A stretch of DNA of 64,000 nt, taken from NCBI RefSeq assembly GCF_021044795.1, contig NZ_JAJNOP010000005.1, one strand, 5' to 3'. Shown here piece after piece: positions 34,111 through 42,181 of this stretch. A program made the translations under genes and the position numbers. This DNA is from Acidaminococcus hominis (lineage in GTDB: Bacteria > Bacillota > Negativicutes > Acidaminococcales > Acidaminococcaceae). How positions within the stretch are numbered: the stretch's first letter is position 1; the number at the start of each line of letters is the position of its first letter. The notes beneath the pieces are model-generated. The model was not told where the DNA came from. It worked only from the letters and a program-made list of their open reading frames with translations, and ran no database searches.

Positions 34111-35022
34111 ATGAACTTAAAACACGCACAGTACATCATGGAGATTATCAAGGAGGGGAGCATCACCAATGCCTCCAAAACCATGCATGTATCCCAACCG
34201 GCACTGAGCCAGACCATCAAGGCCGTGGAAAAGTACCTGGGTGCACCCATATTCCTGCGCAACACCAACCCCATTGTGCTGACGGAAGCTGGGAAAAAAT
34301 ATATTGCAGCCGTAAAGAAAGTGATTACCATCAGCTCCAACCTGCTGCATGAGGTGGCAGATATCCAGTATGAAGGCTACGGGACCCTGCGCATCGGCAT
34401 TCCCGTTCAGCGGGCCATGATGATGCTGCCTCAGGTGGTGCCCATTTTCCGGCAGCGCTATCCCCATATCAAGCTGGAAATTCAGGAGGCCGGCAGCAGC
34501 ATTACGGAAAATGCCGTCCTCAACGGCGGCGTGGACCTGGCCATTACCACTACCACCCCCACCAACGACGAGCTCAGCTACGAACTGGTGGAAACGGAAG
34601 ACGTGGTGCTGGTAGCCAACAAGCAGACCACCCTGGCCCAGCGCATCAAGCCGGGGACGCCCATCCACATCACCGAAGCCAAAAACGAGGAATTCGTTTC
34701 TATTACGGAAGGCCACAATGTGCGCCGGGTCCAGGACAACGTGTTCAGCACCTACGAAATCAAACCCAGCATCGTACTGGAAACCTCCAGCATCGAGGTG
34801 GGCAAGAGGCTGGTCAGCGCCATGGAAGTAATTTTCCTGTGCCCCGACGTTTATTTGGACGAATACTTCTTGTCAAAAGGCAACTGTGTATTATATCCTT
34901 TATTAGGCGTGGCCAACAAACGGTACTGCTATATCTGTATCCGCAAGGACGCCTATCTCAGCCCTTATGCCCGGGCTTTTGCAGAACTGATCCGGAATAA
35001 CGGCAGAAAAAGGAAGGAATAA
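34111..35022 (+). CDS. LysR-family regulator of the citrate genes
   Basis: A 303-residue LysR-type regulator. The N-terminal winged helix has YIMEIIKEGSITNASKTMHVSQPALSQTI (about residues 7-36) and the standard YLGAPIFLRN follow-on. The effector-binding domain starts near residue 90 (YGTLRIGIPV). ATG 34111 follows AAGGAGGAACT. It is divergent from citDEF and upstream of citXG. An ATAAG-6-CTTAT palindrome, of the T-N11-A form typical of this family, occurs in its own promoter and before transporter 1. Citrate as effector is inference. Confidence 0.85.
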   Translation: MNLKHAQYIMEIIKEGSITNASKTMHVSQPALSQTIKAVEKYLGAPIFLRNTNPIVLTEAGKKYIAAVKKVITISSNLLHEVADIQYEGYGTLRIGIPVQRAMMMLPQVVPIFRQRYPHIKLEIQEAGSSITENAVLNGGVDLAITTTTPTNDELSYELVETEDVVLVANKQTTLAQRIKPGTPIHITEAKNEEFVSITEGHNVRRVQDNVFSTYEIKPSIVLETSSIEVGKRLVSAMEVIFLCPDVYLDEYFLSKGNCVLYPLLGVANKRYCYICIRKDAYLSPYARAFAELIRNNGRKRKE

Positions 35023-35030
35023 GTCACTAT

Positions 35031-36410
35031 ATGAAAGAATTTGTCATTTTGCACGGGGGACCGGCGGTAGAAGTGCCGGATATGCTGGCAGCCCGGGACG
35101 GCCGGGCCAGAGCCCAGCAAGTACTTCTTGCCAGATACCAGAAACCCCTGTTGTTTTTTACCCTGAACATTCCCGGTCCGGTAAAGACCTCCCCCCTGAT
35201 TCATTTGGGCTTTCGGGAAGGCATCCGGCGGCTGGAGGCGGCTTTTCAGGAGGCGGGGATTCCCGTTCTCTATGAGAAGGTCATTGAGGCCAAAACCGGC
35301 TACGAAAAGTACTACGTGCTGGACGGAGAACCGGCGGCCATAAAGACCCTTGCCTGTCAGATTGAAAACCAGGACCGGCTGGGCCGCTTGTTTGATATGG
35401 ACGTATTGGACCGGGACGGCCGGAAGCTGGAACGCCAGGAACTGGGCCTGCCCGGCCGGCTGTGCCTGGTATGCTCCCAGCCCGCCCAGGCCTGTGCCCG
35501 GAGCCGGAAGCACAGCGTTTCCACCCTCCAGCGGAACATCCACAGAATCCTGGAAAATTTCCTTTTGGATACGGTGGAGCAGAACCTGCGGGCAGGGCTC
35601 CAGGGGGAAGTGGACGCCACTCCCAAACCGGGGCTGGTGGATAAGGACAACCCCGGCGCCCACAAGGATATGGATTGGCACACCTTTGCCGCCAGCACCG
35701 ATGCCATTGTACCTTTTTTGCGGGAAATGGCGGAAAAGGGCTGGCTGTGGGAAGGCAGCGGCGCAGACCTGTTCCTGTCCCTGCGGCCCATGGGTGCAGC
35801 GGCCGAAAAGGCTATGTTCCGGGCTACGGGCAACGTGAACACCCACAAGGGGATTATCTTCTCTCTGGGGCTTGTGACCTCCTTTACCCTGTGGCAGCTG
35901 GCCCAGACCGGCAAGGTTTCCAGTGAGGCGGTGCTCAAGGCCATTGGGGAAAATGTCACCCCCGTTTTGGAGCAGGATTTTGCCAAAATCGACCCCTACC
36001 ATCCCCATACCCACGGGGAAGTGCTGTACGTGAAATATGGCCTTAAGGGCATCCGGGGCGAGGCCATGGAAGGCTTCCCGTCCCTGGCCAAGGTGGCCAT
36101 GCCGGCCCTGAGACAGTTTGTCCAGGAAGGGCGGCCCCAAAACGAGGCCTACATCCAGACCCTGCTGCTGCTCCTGAGTCAGGTGGAGGATACCAATATC
36201 CTCAGCCGGTCGGACAGCGCTACCCTGAAGGAAGCCCAGCAGCAGGCTAAGCATATTTTGGACCGGGGCGGTGCCTTTACCCCGGAAGGGCTTCAGGCCG
36301 TGTGGGACCTGAACGAAGACTTTATCAAAAAGAACATCAGCCCCGGCGGCTGCGCAGACCTATTGATCCTGGCCATTTTCCTGGTCCGGATGGAAGCCGT
36401 TTTTGGCTGA
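35031..36410 (+). CDS. CitX-CitG fusion, prosthetic-group synthesis and transfer for citrate lyase
   Basis: A 459-residue bifunctional protein. Residues 1 to about 175 resemble CitX (LLARYQKPLLFFTLNIPGPVK near residue 30), which transfers the prosthetic group to apo-CitD. From about residue 180 it resembles CitG (ATPKPGLVDKDNPGAHKDMD near 198, FRATGNVNTHKGIIFSLG near 264), which makes triphosphoribosyl-dephospho-CoA from dephospho-CoA and ATP. Such fusions are known, for example in Haemophilus. It starts eight bases after the LysR stop. The acetate:citrate lyase ligase gene citC, needed to acetylate the ACP, is not in this window. Confidence 0.88.
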   Translation: MKEFVILHGGPAVEVPDMLAARDGRARAQQVLLARYQKPLLFFTLNIPGPVKTSPLIHLGFREGIRRLEAAFQEAGIPVLYEKVIEAKTGYEKYYVLDGEPAAIKTLACQIENQDRLGRLFDMDVLDRDGRKLERQELGLPGRLCLVCSQPAQACARSRKHSVSTLQRNIHRILENFLLDTVEQNLRAGLQGEVDATPKPGLVDKDNPGAHKDMDWHTFAASTDAIVPFLREMAEKGWLWEGSGADLFLSLRPMGAAAEKAMFRATGNVNTHKGIIFSLGLVTSFTLWQLAQTGKVSSEAVLKAIGENVTPVLEQDFAKIDPYHPHTHGEVLYVKYGLKGIRGEAMEGFPSLAKVAMPALRQFVQEGRPQNEAYIQTLLLLLSQVEDTNILSRSDSATLKEAQQQAKHILDRGGAFTPEGLQAVWDLNEDFIKKNISPGGCADLLILAIFLVRMEAVFG

Positions 36411-36426
36411 GCGCAGATAAGGGTAT

Positions 36427-36774
36427 AAAAAAGGGGGCTGTGAAATAATTACTTACCTCCAAAAGAAAAAACGACTTGCGAGCTCAAAAGAGTCCGCAAG
36501 CCGTTTTTTGTTCGTTATGGTCGTATTCAAGCCTCAAAACGTCCTCAGTCAGTCCTGCGGACTGACAGCCCCTCCACGCTTGGATGGGCCGGTCTTAGGC
36601 CCATACTGGTCATGTGTTAAATGGGTTTTGAGATGAAATCACGGTATGTAAATATTAGCACTACTATTCTCTGTCACTTGACCAGTAGAGGTATGGAACG
36701 CTTCCTGCAAGCGTGTAGGAAGTGTCGCCGCAGGCGACGATAGAAGTTTCATTATTTCACAGCCTCTTTTATTT
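36427..36774. repeat. MITE-like intergenic repeat, copy B (module absent)
   Basis: Ends form an inverted pair: GGGGGCTGTGAAATAATTA at 36433-36451 and ATTATTTCACAGCC at 36751-36764. Inside: a terminator-like hairpin (GACTTGCGAGCTC/GAGTCCGCAAGCC arms, then TTTTTT at 36502-36507), GTCAGTCCTGCGGACTGAC, ACGCTTCCTGCAAGCGT and TCGCCGCAGGCGA hairpins. It has no transposase gene. At 36714/36715 it runs straight through the point where copy C carries the 122-bp module. Its hairpin may terminate citXG; its right end lies about 10 bp from the mrp stop. Confidence 0.82.
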
Positions 36775-36783
36775 TGGCGCAGC

Positions 36784-37638
36784 TTACTTGTCGGCAGCCA
36801 GAATATTGTCGACGATTTCGTCCAGTGCTGTCCGGCTTTCCGGGCTGATATTGTCCAGGGGAGAGCCGTTGTCTTCGGCAGCCACCACCATAGGGTCGAT
36901 GGGAATCTGACCCAGGAAAGGCAGGCCTTTTTCGGCAGCCAGGTCCTTGCCGCCGCCAGATTTGAAAATATCCACTTTCTGGTGGCAGTGGGGGCAGATA
37001 AAGCCGCTCATATTTTCAATAATGCCCCGTACCGGGATGTGGGCCAGTTCACAGAAGCTCAGGGATTTGCGCACGTCGGCCAGCGCCACCTTTTGGGGGG
37101 TGGTCACGATGACGGCCTGGGCGTCGGTGATGGTTTGGATTACGGTTAAAGGTTCATCGCCGGTGCCGGGAGGGCAGTCGATGATCAGGTAATCCAAAGG
37201 ATCCCAGCGGGTATCGGACATGAATTGGCGGATGGCGCCAATTTTCATGGGTCCTCTCCAGATCAGGGCATCGTCGGAATTGGCCAAAAAGCCCTGGGCG
37301 GACAGGAATTCCAGATTATCGTTGTAATGGAAGGGCAGGAGCTGGTCTCCCAGTACCTGTACCCGGGCCTTGTCAAAGCCCAGCATGGTGGCAATACTGG
37401 GGCCGTGGAGATCCACGTCCATAAGTCCTACCTTATATCCCCGTTCTGCCAGAATCAGGGCCAGATCCACGGACACGGTGCTTTTGCCCACACCGCCTTT
37501 GCCGCTCATGACAACCAGTTTATGTTTTACCTGCGCAAGAAAATCTGCAATGGCAATATCCTGTTCGTTGACCTTCGGTTTAGAAGCACAACCGGAGCAG
37601 GCGGAACCGGATTTGCTGCAGCCGCTGCATTCACTCAT
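36784..37638 (-). CDS. Mrp/NBP35-family iron-sulfur carrier ATPase
   Basis: A 284-residue ParA-like ATPase with deviant Walker A GKGGVGKST (about residues 44-52) and DVDLHGPSIATMLG near residue 76. The short N-terminus has CSGCSKSGSACSGC, a cluster-binding candidate, and near residue 218 it has FICPHCHQ, the conserved CxxC for a bridging 4Fe-4S cluster. The family (Mrp, ApbC) assembles or carries Fe-S clusters, fitting an anaerobe rich in such enzymes. Start follows AAGGAGGTTTTCCC. Convergent with citXG across repeat copy B. Confidence 0.88.
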   Translation of the reverse strand: MSECSGCSKSGSACSGCASKPKVNEQDIAIADFLAQVKHKLVVMSGKGGVGKSTVSVDLALILAERGYKVGLMDVDLHGPSIATMLGFDKARVQVLGDQLLPFHYNDNLEFLSAQGFLANSDDALIWRGPMKIGAIRQFMSDTRWDPLDYLIIDCPPGTGDEPLTVIQTITDAQAVIVTTPQKVALADVRKSLSFCELAHIPVRGIIENMSGFICPHCHQKVDIFKSGGGKDLAAEKGLPFLGQIPIDPMVVAAEDNGSPLDNISPESRTALDEIVDNILAADK

Positions 37639-37737
37639 GGGAAAACCTCCTTATAGGGTTGAAATTTAAAAATTAGTGGTTTATAGCTCATTATAAGGAA
37701 AAAAAGGACTGAATGCAAATAAGTTACACTTTCTTCC

Positions 37738-37766
37738 TTACTTGCCCAGAGAAAAGTGTGTATAAT
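37738..37766 (+). promoter_or_regulatory. Promoter of the secreted protein at 37798
   Basis: TTACTT (37738-37743) and consensus TATAAT (37761-37766) with 17-bp spacing. Confidence 0.6.
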
Positions 37767-37797
37767 ACAAGCATAGCAAATGAAAGGGTGATCTTAG

Positions 37798-38406
37798 ATG
37801 CAATATGGATGGAAACGGGCGGCTGCCATTGCCCTGGTGCTGGCAGTCTGCGCTGGTCCTGCCTATGCGGCAGAACACAATAAATTGGCGGACGGGGAAC
37901 TGTTTGTTTCCGAAGAAATGAATGCCACGGGAAAAGTACTGTACCAAACCACGGCGGACGTTTCCAAATGGGACCATGACAGCGAAAAAGCCATTCCCGG
38001 CTTTGTGGCCACGGCTTTTGATACGGACGTAATCAGCCAGATCAATTCCGACGAACTGCCGGGGGTGAAAAAAATCTCCAGCGCTGAAGAACAGATCAAG
38101 GCTGCCCAGCAAAAATACAGCGGCAAGGGCTACGAACATTCCCTGGTGCTGTACGCTTCCATGGCCACCCAGGGCCAGAACGGCCAGCTGACCATTTCCA
38201 AGGTGGAACGGTTTGGCCGGCTTATCAATGTAACCGTAGCAGTGAACGATCCTACCGGTGCCCAAACTGCCGGGGAAGCCATTACCCAGGACAGTGTAGT
38301 AGCCATTCCTCTGAAGAAGCTGCCCCAGTTCGGCAATCTGCGAATCCGCTTTGTGGACGCTACGGGTCATGGACTGGCCGATATGGATGCGGCACTCCAG
38401 CGCTAA
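37798..38406 (+). CDS. Secreted protein of unknown function
   Basis: A 202-residue protein with a signal peptide (RAAAIALVLAVCAGPAYA, cleavage near residue 25). The mature part has no motif I recognise. It has a modest pattern of alternating strands (LTISKVERFGRLINVTVAVNDP), suggesting a beta-rich periplasmic fold. It is monocistronic: its own promoter precedes it and the aromatic operon promoter begins 55 bp after its stop. No function is proposed. Confidence 0.7.
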   Translation: MQYGWKRAAAIALVLAVCAGPAYAAEHNKLADGELFVSEEMNATGKVLYQTTADVSKWDHDSEKAIPGFVATAFDTDVISQINSDELPGVKKISSAEEQIKAAQQKYSGKGYEHSLVLYASMATQGQNGQLTISKVERFGRLINVTVAVNDPTGAQTAGEAITQDSVVAIPLKKLPQFGNLRIRFVDATGHGLADMDAALQR

Positions 38407-38460
38407 GGTGTTTCAGGGTTAACAGTTATCTGAACGATTTAAGAAAATTTACCGTTATTG

Positions 38461-38489
38461 TTGACGAATTGTGTAACTGGCGGTAAAAT
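38461..38489 (+). promoter_or_regulatory. Promoter of the aromatic amino acid operon
   Basis: TTGACG (38461-38466) and TAAAAT (38484-38489) with 17-bp spacing. Transcription from about 38496 would give a leader of some 540 bases before aroF. Confidence 0.75.
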
Positions 38490-38521
38490 TGAACCATTCC
38501 ATAACAAAAGGCGGTGTCACC

Positions 38522-38662
38522 ATGATCAGCTCCCGAATGCTTTCTCAACATGCATATGGGTTTACCTACGGCCAGAGCTATTATTTTAGCTTTGGTTACT
38601 TTGGCTGCCCAAAAATGCATGCAGGAACCTTCGTAAAGCGAGCGCAGCGGCTGGCTGAATAA
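38522..38662 (+). CDS. Tyr/Phe-rich leader peptide of the aromatic operon
   Basis: A 46-codon reading frame, ATG 38522 to TAA 38660-38662. Residues 12-27 (YGFTYGQSYYFSFGYF) contain five Tyr and four Phe in 16 positions. It starts 26 bases after the predicted transcription start, after a weak AAGGCGGTG ribosome-binding site. A terminator follows 25 bases after the stop, and the operon making Phe and Tyr follows. This is the arrangement of pheA-type attenuators: low charged tRNA-Phe or tRNA-Tyr stalls the ribosome here and prevents termination. The peptide itself is probably not functional. The frame is too short for automated gene callers. Confidence 0.78.
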   Translation: MISSRMLSQHAYGFTYGQSYYFSFGYFGCPKMHAGTFVKRAQRLAE

Positions 38663-38717
38663 GCCGCCGGGTCAGGACGGACCGTAGAAGCAGACTCCTT
38701 GCGAGTCTGCTTTTTTT
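38647..38717 (+). terminator. Attenuator: pause hairpin and intrinsic terminator
   Basis: Hairpin GCGGCT/AGCCGC (38647-38652 with 38662-38667) overlaps the leader stop codon. The terminator is AAGCAGACTC (38688-38697) with GAGTCTGCTT (38703-38712), then a T-run through 38717. GGACCGTAG (38679-38687), next to the terminator, can pair with CTACGG inside the leader codons (38566-38571), a possible alternative structure. The terminator is clear; the alternative pairing is tentative. Confidence 0.72.
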
Positions 38718-39017
38718 GTTGCTATGGAAAGCGCGCAAAATAACGAAAAGGGCAGGAGGGCAGGAAAGCAGGAGAATTATACGAAGTACAGCAGGAAGGT
38801 TTTGCGGGACGGCAGGACAGAAGCAAAGCAGTAAGGCAGTACCGCAGGTTTGTGCAGAAAAGAAAAGCAGGAAATGTAGGAAAGTAAAGTAGAAAAGTAA
38901 TGTAGGAAAGCAGTACAGAAGACGCAAAAAGCAGCGCAGGCAGGGCAGAGGGGCCCGCCTGCAAGGCAGCAAAGGGGGCTAGGCAGCGGCCCGCCCCAAA
39001 CCGTGTAGGAAAGCAGC
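38718..39017 (+). other. Purine-rich, low-complexity leader segment before aroF
   Basis: About 300 bases without a supported gene, strongly enriched in A and G on the transcribed-sense strand and poor in T. Irregular repeats of AGGAAAGCAG, GGAAAGTA and GCAGTA types are visible. It would form part of the untranslated leader after the attenuator. I recognise no known RNA. Confidence 0.55.
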
Positions 39018-39032
39018 AAAGGAGGATTCATT

Positions 39033-40046
39033 ATGATTATCGTTATGAAAGCAGGAGCACCTCGGGAAGCCATTGGAGAATTGAAGGAAAGTTTGGAGAA
39101 ACAGGGCTTCACCATCCACGAAAGTATAGGGGTCAGCCAGGAGGTTATGGGCATTGTAGGGGATACCAGCGTGCTGGATCCAGAGCAGTTCCTGGTGCAC
39201 CCTTGGGTGGAAAAGGCTATGCGGGTGCAGGAGCCCTTCAAACGGGCCAACCGGCTGTTCCATCCGGAGGATTCTGTCATTGATGTGTCCGGGGTTCCGG
39301 TGGGCGGCAAAAAGCTGGCGGTGATTGCCGGTCCCTGCTCTGTAGAAGGCAAGGAACAGATGGAAACCATTGCGGCTTCCGTGAAAAAAAGCGGGGCAGT
39401 GATGCTCCGGGGCGGTGCTTTTAAGCCCCGTACTTCTCCGTACTCCTTCCAGGGCCTGGCGGAAAAGGGCCTGGAACTGATCCGGGCCGCTGGGGACAGC
39501 CAGCACCTGCCCATTGTGACGGAAATCATGTCCGCCGACAAGATTCCGGAATTCGTGGACCAGGTGGACCTGATTCAGGTAGGTGCCCGGAATATGCAGA
39601 ATTTCACCCTGTTAAAGGAGCTGGGCAAGCTCAATAAGCCCATTCTTTTGAAGCGGGGGCTGGCCGCCACCATTGAGGAATGGCTCATGTCCGCCGAATA
39701 CATTATGTCCGAAGGCAACGAGAACGTGATTTTGTGTGAACGGGGTATCCGGACCTTTGAAACCTACACCCGGAATACCCTGGATCTCAGTTCCGTGCTG
39801 GCGGTGAAAAAGCTCAGCCATCTGCCGGTGATTGTAGACCCCAGCCATGCGACCGGGAAAGCCTGGATGGTGCCCCAGCTGGCCAAAGCAGCCATTGCTG
39901 CTGGTGCCGACGGACTGATTATTGAAGTCCATAACGATCCCAAGCACGCCTGGTGCGATGGGGCCCAAAGCCTGACCCCGGACACCTTTGCCCAGCTGAT
40001 GGACGACCTAAGGGTACTGGCCCCGGTGCTGGGCCGGGAACTGTAG
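39033..40046 (+). CDS. aroF: 3-deoxy-7-phosphoheptulonate (DAHP) synthase, type I-beta with regulatory domain
   Basis: A 337-residue enzyme making DAHP from PEP and erythrose 4-phosphate, the first shikimate step. Residues 1 to about 70 are a ferredoxin-like regulatory domain as in the Thermotoga enzyme, which senses Tyr and Phe. The barrel has AGPCSVEGKEQ near residue 102 and MLRGGAFKPRTSPYSFQG near residue 127, then DPSHATGK near residue 269. Start follows AAAGGAGG. It is the first structural gene after the leader peptide. There is no fused chorismate mutase. Confidence 0.95.
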   Translation: MIIVMKAGAPREAIGELKESLEKQGFTIHESIGVSQEVMGIVGDTSVLDPEQFLVHPWVEKAMRVQEPFKRANRLFHPEDSVIDVSGVPVGGKKLAVIAGPCSVEGKEQMETIAASVKKSGAVMLRGGAFKPRTSPYSFQGLAEKGLELIRAAGDSQHLPIVTEIMSADKIPEFVDQVDLIQVGARNMQNFTLLKELGKLNKPILLKRGLAATIEEWLMSAEYIMSEGNENVILCERGIRTFETYTRNTLDLSSVLAVKKLSHLPVIVDPSHATGKAWMVPQLAKAAIAAGADGLIIEVHNDPKHAWCDGAQSLTPDTFAQLMDDLRVLAPVLGREL

Positions 40047-40257
40047 ACGAAATTCCTTGAGAATCCAGCTGGAGCCGCAAAAAGGTACAAAATAAGAAAA
40101 ATTTCTAAAACCATCTTGCACAATTGGTTCCAGCCCGCTACCATGGTAGAGTAAGGCCCAAAGGGCAACCCCGCTGCAAATTTGGCGGCTGGAGCCTGGG
40201 GCCTGGCTGACGCAAATTTGATGCCCCGCCTAGGCGGGTCTATAGGAGAGGAATTTC

Positions 40258-41130
40258 ATGAAAAATCTACAGGAAACCGTATTTGCCATTGTGGGCCTGG
40301 GGCTGATTGGCGGCTCTTACGCCAAAGCCCTGCGGGGCCAAAAGGTCCAAAAAATCTTAGGGCTGGATACCAATCCCATTGTGACCCTGATGGCCAAGGA
40401 CGAAGGCTATATTACGGATAATATCGACGAATGCCCGGAACGGCTCAAGGAAGCGGACGTGATTGTCTGCGCCATGTACCCAGGGGCCTTCGTTCCCTTT
40501 GTCAAAGAGCATGTAAAGGATTTTAAACCGGACGTGCTGCTCACCGACGTCATGGGTATCAAGGGGGACCTCCCCGACCAGGTAGACGCACTGCTGGGGC
40601 CGGACATGGACTTTGTGCCCACCCATCCCATGGCAGGCCGGGAAGGGAAGGGCTACAGCCAAAGCACCTCCCTGATTTTCCCGGGGTCCAACTTCATCAT
40701 CATCAAACGGGACAACAACCGGCCCGAGCACGTCAAATGGCTGACGGACATGGCCTATGAGCTGGGCTGCGGCCGGGTGGTGGAGCTCACCGGCCCGGAA
40801 CACGACAGCATCATTGCCTACACCAGCGACCTGCCCCATATTATGGCGGTTTCCCTGGTGAACAGCGATTCCATGCAGGAAGATACCAAGCAGTTTGTGG
40901 CCGGTTCCTTCCGGGATGCTACCCGGGTGGCAGATATCAACGCCAGCCTGTGGAGCGACCTATTCCTGCTGAACCGGGACAAGGTGGTAGTGGAAATCAA
41001 CCGGCTGGAGGAGCAACTGGAACATTGGAAGACGGCCCTTCAGGTCGGCGATAAAGACGAACTGGAACTGATGATGAACCGGGCCAAGAAAAGAAGAAGG
41101 GATATGTTCTATGGAAAGAATCAGCGTTAG
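40258..41130 (+). CDS. tyrA: Prephenate dehydrogenase
   Basis: A 290-residue NAD(P)-dependent enzyme converting prephenate to 4-hydroxyphenylpyruvate for tyrosine. Rossmann motif VGLGLIGGSYAKAL at residues 11-24 and the substrate motif THPMAGREGKG near residue 121 are clear. No ACT or chorismate mutase domain is present. A 211-bp gap separates it from aroF; it includes the hairpin CCCGCC-TA-GGCGGG (40225-40238) but no obvious terminator. The 3' end overlaps aroB by 20 bases. Confidence 0.93.
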   Translation: MKNLQETVFAIVGLGLIGGSYAKALRGQKVQKILGLDTNPIVTLMAKDEGYITDNIDECPERLKEADVIVCAMYPGAFVPFVKEHVKDFKPDVLLTDVMGIKGDLPDQVDALLGPDMDFVPTHPMAGREGKGYSQSTSLIFPGSNFIIIKRDNNRPEHVKWLTDMAYELGCGRVVELTGPEHDSIIAYTSDLPHIMAVSLVNSDSMQEDTKQFVAGSFRDATRVADINASLWSDLFLLNRDKVVVEINRLEEQLEHWKTALQVGDKDELELMMNRAKKRRRDMFYGKNQR

Positions 41131-42181
41131 CCTGGGTAAGGACAGCTACGATATCGAAATAGAACCCGGTTCCTTTGCCCATTTTGGCTGGCGGATTCGG
41201 CAGCTGTCCCAGGCGGACAAGGCAGCCATCATCACCGATTCCCACGTGGATCCCCTGTACGGGGCTCAGCTGGAACAGGCGCTGACGGAACAGGGCTTTG
41301 CAGTCCGCCGGCTGGTGATGCCCGCCGGAGAAGACCACAAGAACCTGGAAACCTACGGCCAGCTGCTCCGGGACTGCGCCGCTTTTGGCCTGGACCGGAA
41401 GGACCTGGTTATCACCCTGGGCGGGGGCGTGCCCGGAGATTTGGGGGGCTTTGTAGCCGCCAGTTTCCTTAGGGGCATTCCCTTTATCCAGATTCCCACC
41501 ACCCTGCTGTCCCAAATTGACAGCTCCGTAGGGGGCAAGGTGGCGGTGGACCTGCCGGAAGGCAAAAATTTGGCCGGTGCCTTCTACCAGCCCAAGGCCG
41601 TGCTCATTGACCCGGAGCTTTTGGGCACCCTGCCCGTCCGATTCCTTCACGACGGCCTGGCGGAGGTTATCAAATGCGCCGCTATCAGGGACGCGAACCT
41701 GTTTGCCCAGCTGGAAACCTGGCAGGGGGACGCAGAAATTCTTTCCCACGTAACGGAAATCATTTCCGCCTGCATCCGCCTGAAAATCCAGGTGGTGGAG
41801 CAGGACGAACGGGACGAAGGTGCCCGGATGGTGCTCAATTTTGGCCATACCATGGGCCATGCAGTGGAACGGAAGTACCACTACGAGAAATATACCCACG
41901 GAGAAGGGGTGGCCCTGGGCATGGTTCGGATTACCCAAAACTCCGAGCGGCTGGGACTGACAGAACCGGGCACGGCCCGGCGGCTGGAAACCCTGCTGCA
42001 AAAGGTGCCCCTTGCTACCAGGGATTCCATTTCCCTGGAGGACATCCTGACCGGGGTGACCATGGACAAAAAGAAACGGGGCAATACCCTTACCTTGGTG
42101 CTGGTGCCCAAAATCGGCACCTCACTGCTCAAAAAAGTGGAACTGGGCCAACTGGCCAATTATTTTAGAGGTGAAGCATGA
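41111..42181 (+). CDS. aroB: 3-dehydroquinate synthase
   Basis: A 356-residue NAD- and metal-dependent enzyme that cyclises DAHP to 3-dehydroquinate. GGGVPGDLGGFVAAS (about residues 104-118), TLLSQIDSSVGGKVAVDLPEGKN near residue 132, and the metal ligands in HDGLAEVIK and NFGHTMGHAVE are present. The start lies within the end of tyrA, and the end overlaps aroA (ATGA). Confidence 0.95.
   Translation: MERISVSLGKDSYDIEIEPGSFAHFGWRIRQLSQADKAAIITDSHVDPLYGAQLEQALTEQGFAVRRLVMPAGEDHKNLETYGQLLRDCAAFGLDRKDLVITLGGGVPGDLGGFVAASFLRGIPFIQIPTTLLSQIDSSVGGKVAVDLPEGKNLAGAFYQPKAVLIDPELLGTLPVRFLHDGLAEVIKCAAIRDANLFAQLETWQGDAEILSHVTEIISACIRLKIQVVEQDERDEGARMVLNFGHTMGHAVERKYHYEKYTHGEGVALGMVRITQNSERLGLTEPGTARRLETLLQKVPLATRDSISLEDILTGVTMDKKKRGNTLTLVLVPKIGTSLLKKVELGQLANYFRGEA

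Noticed and set aside
38722..39541. Minus-strand frames over the purine-rich leader and aroF
   Set aside because: They arise from the pyrimidine-rich complement; products are low-complexity Leu/Phe/Ser and the plus-strand aroF is certain.
40047..40257. A second attenuator or riboswitch before tyrA
   Set aside because: There is a small GC hairpin and a repeated GCAAATTTG, but no leader peptide, no T-run and no known aptamer.
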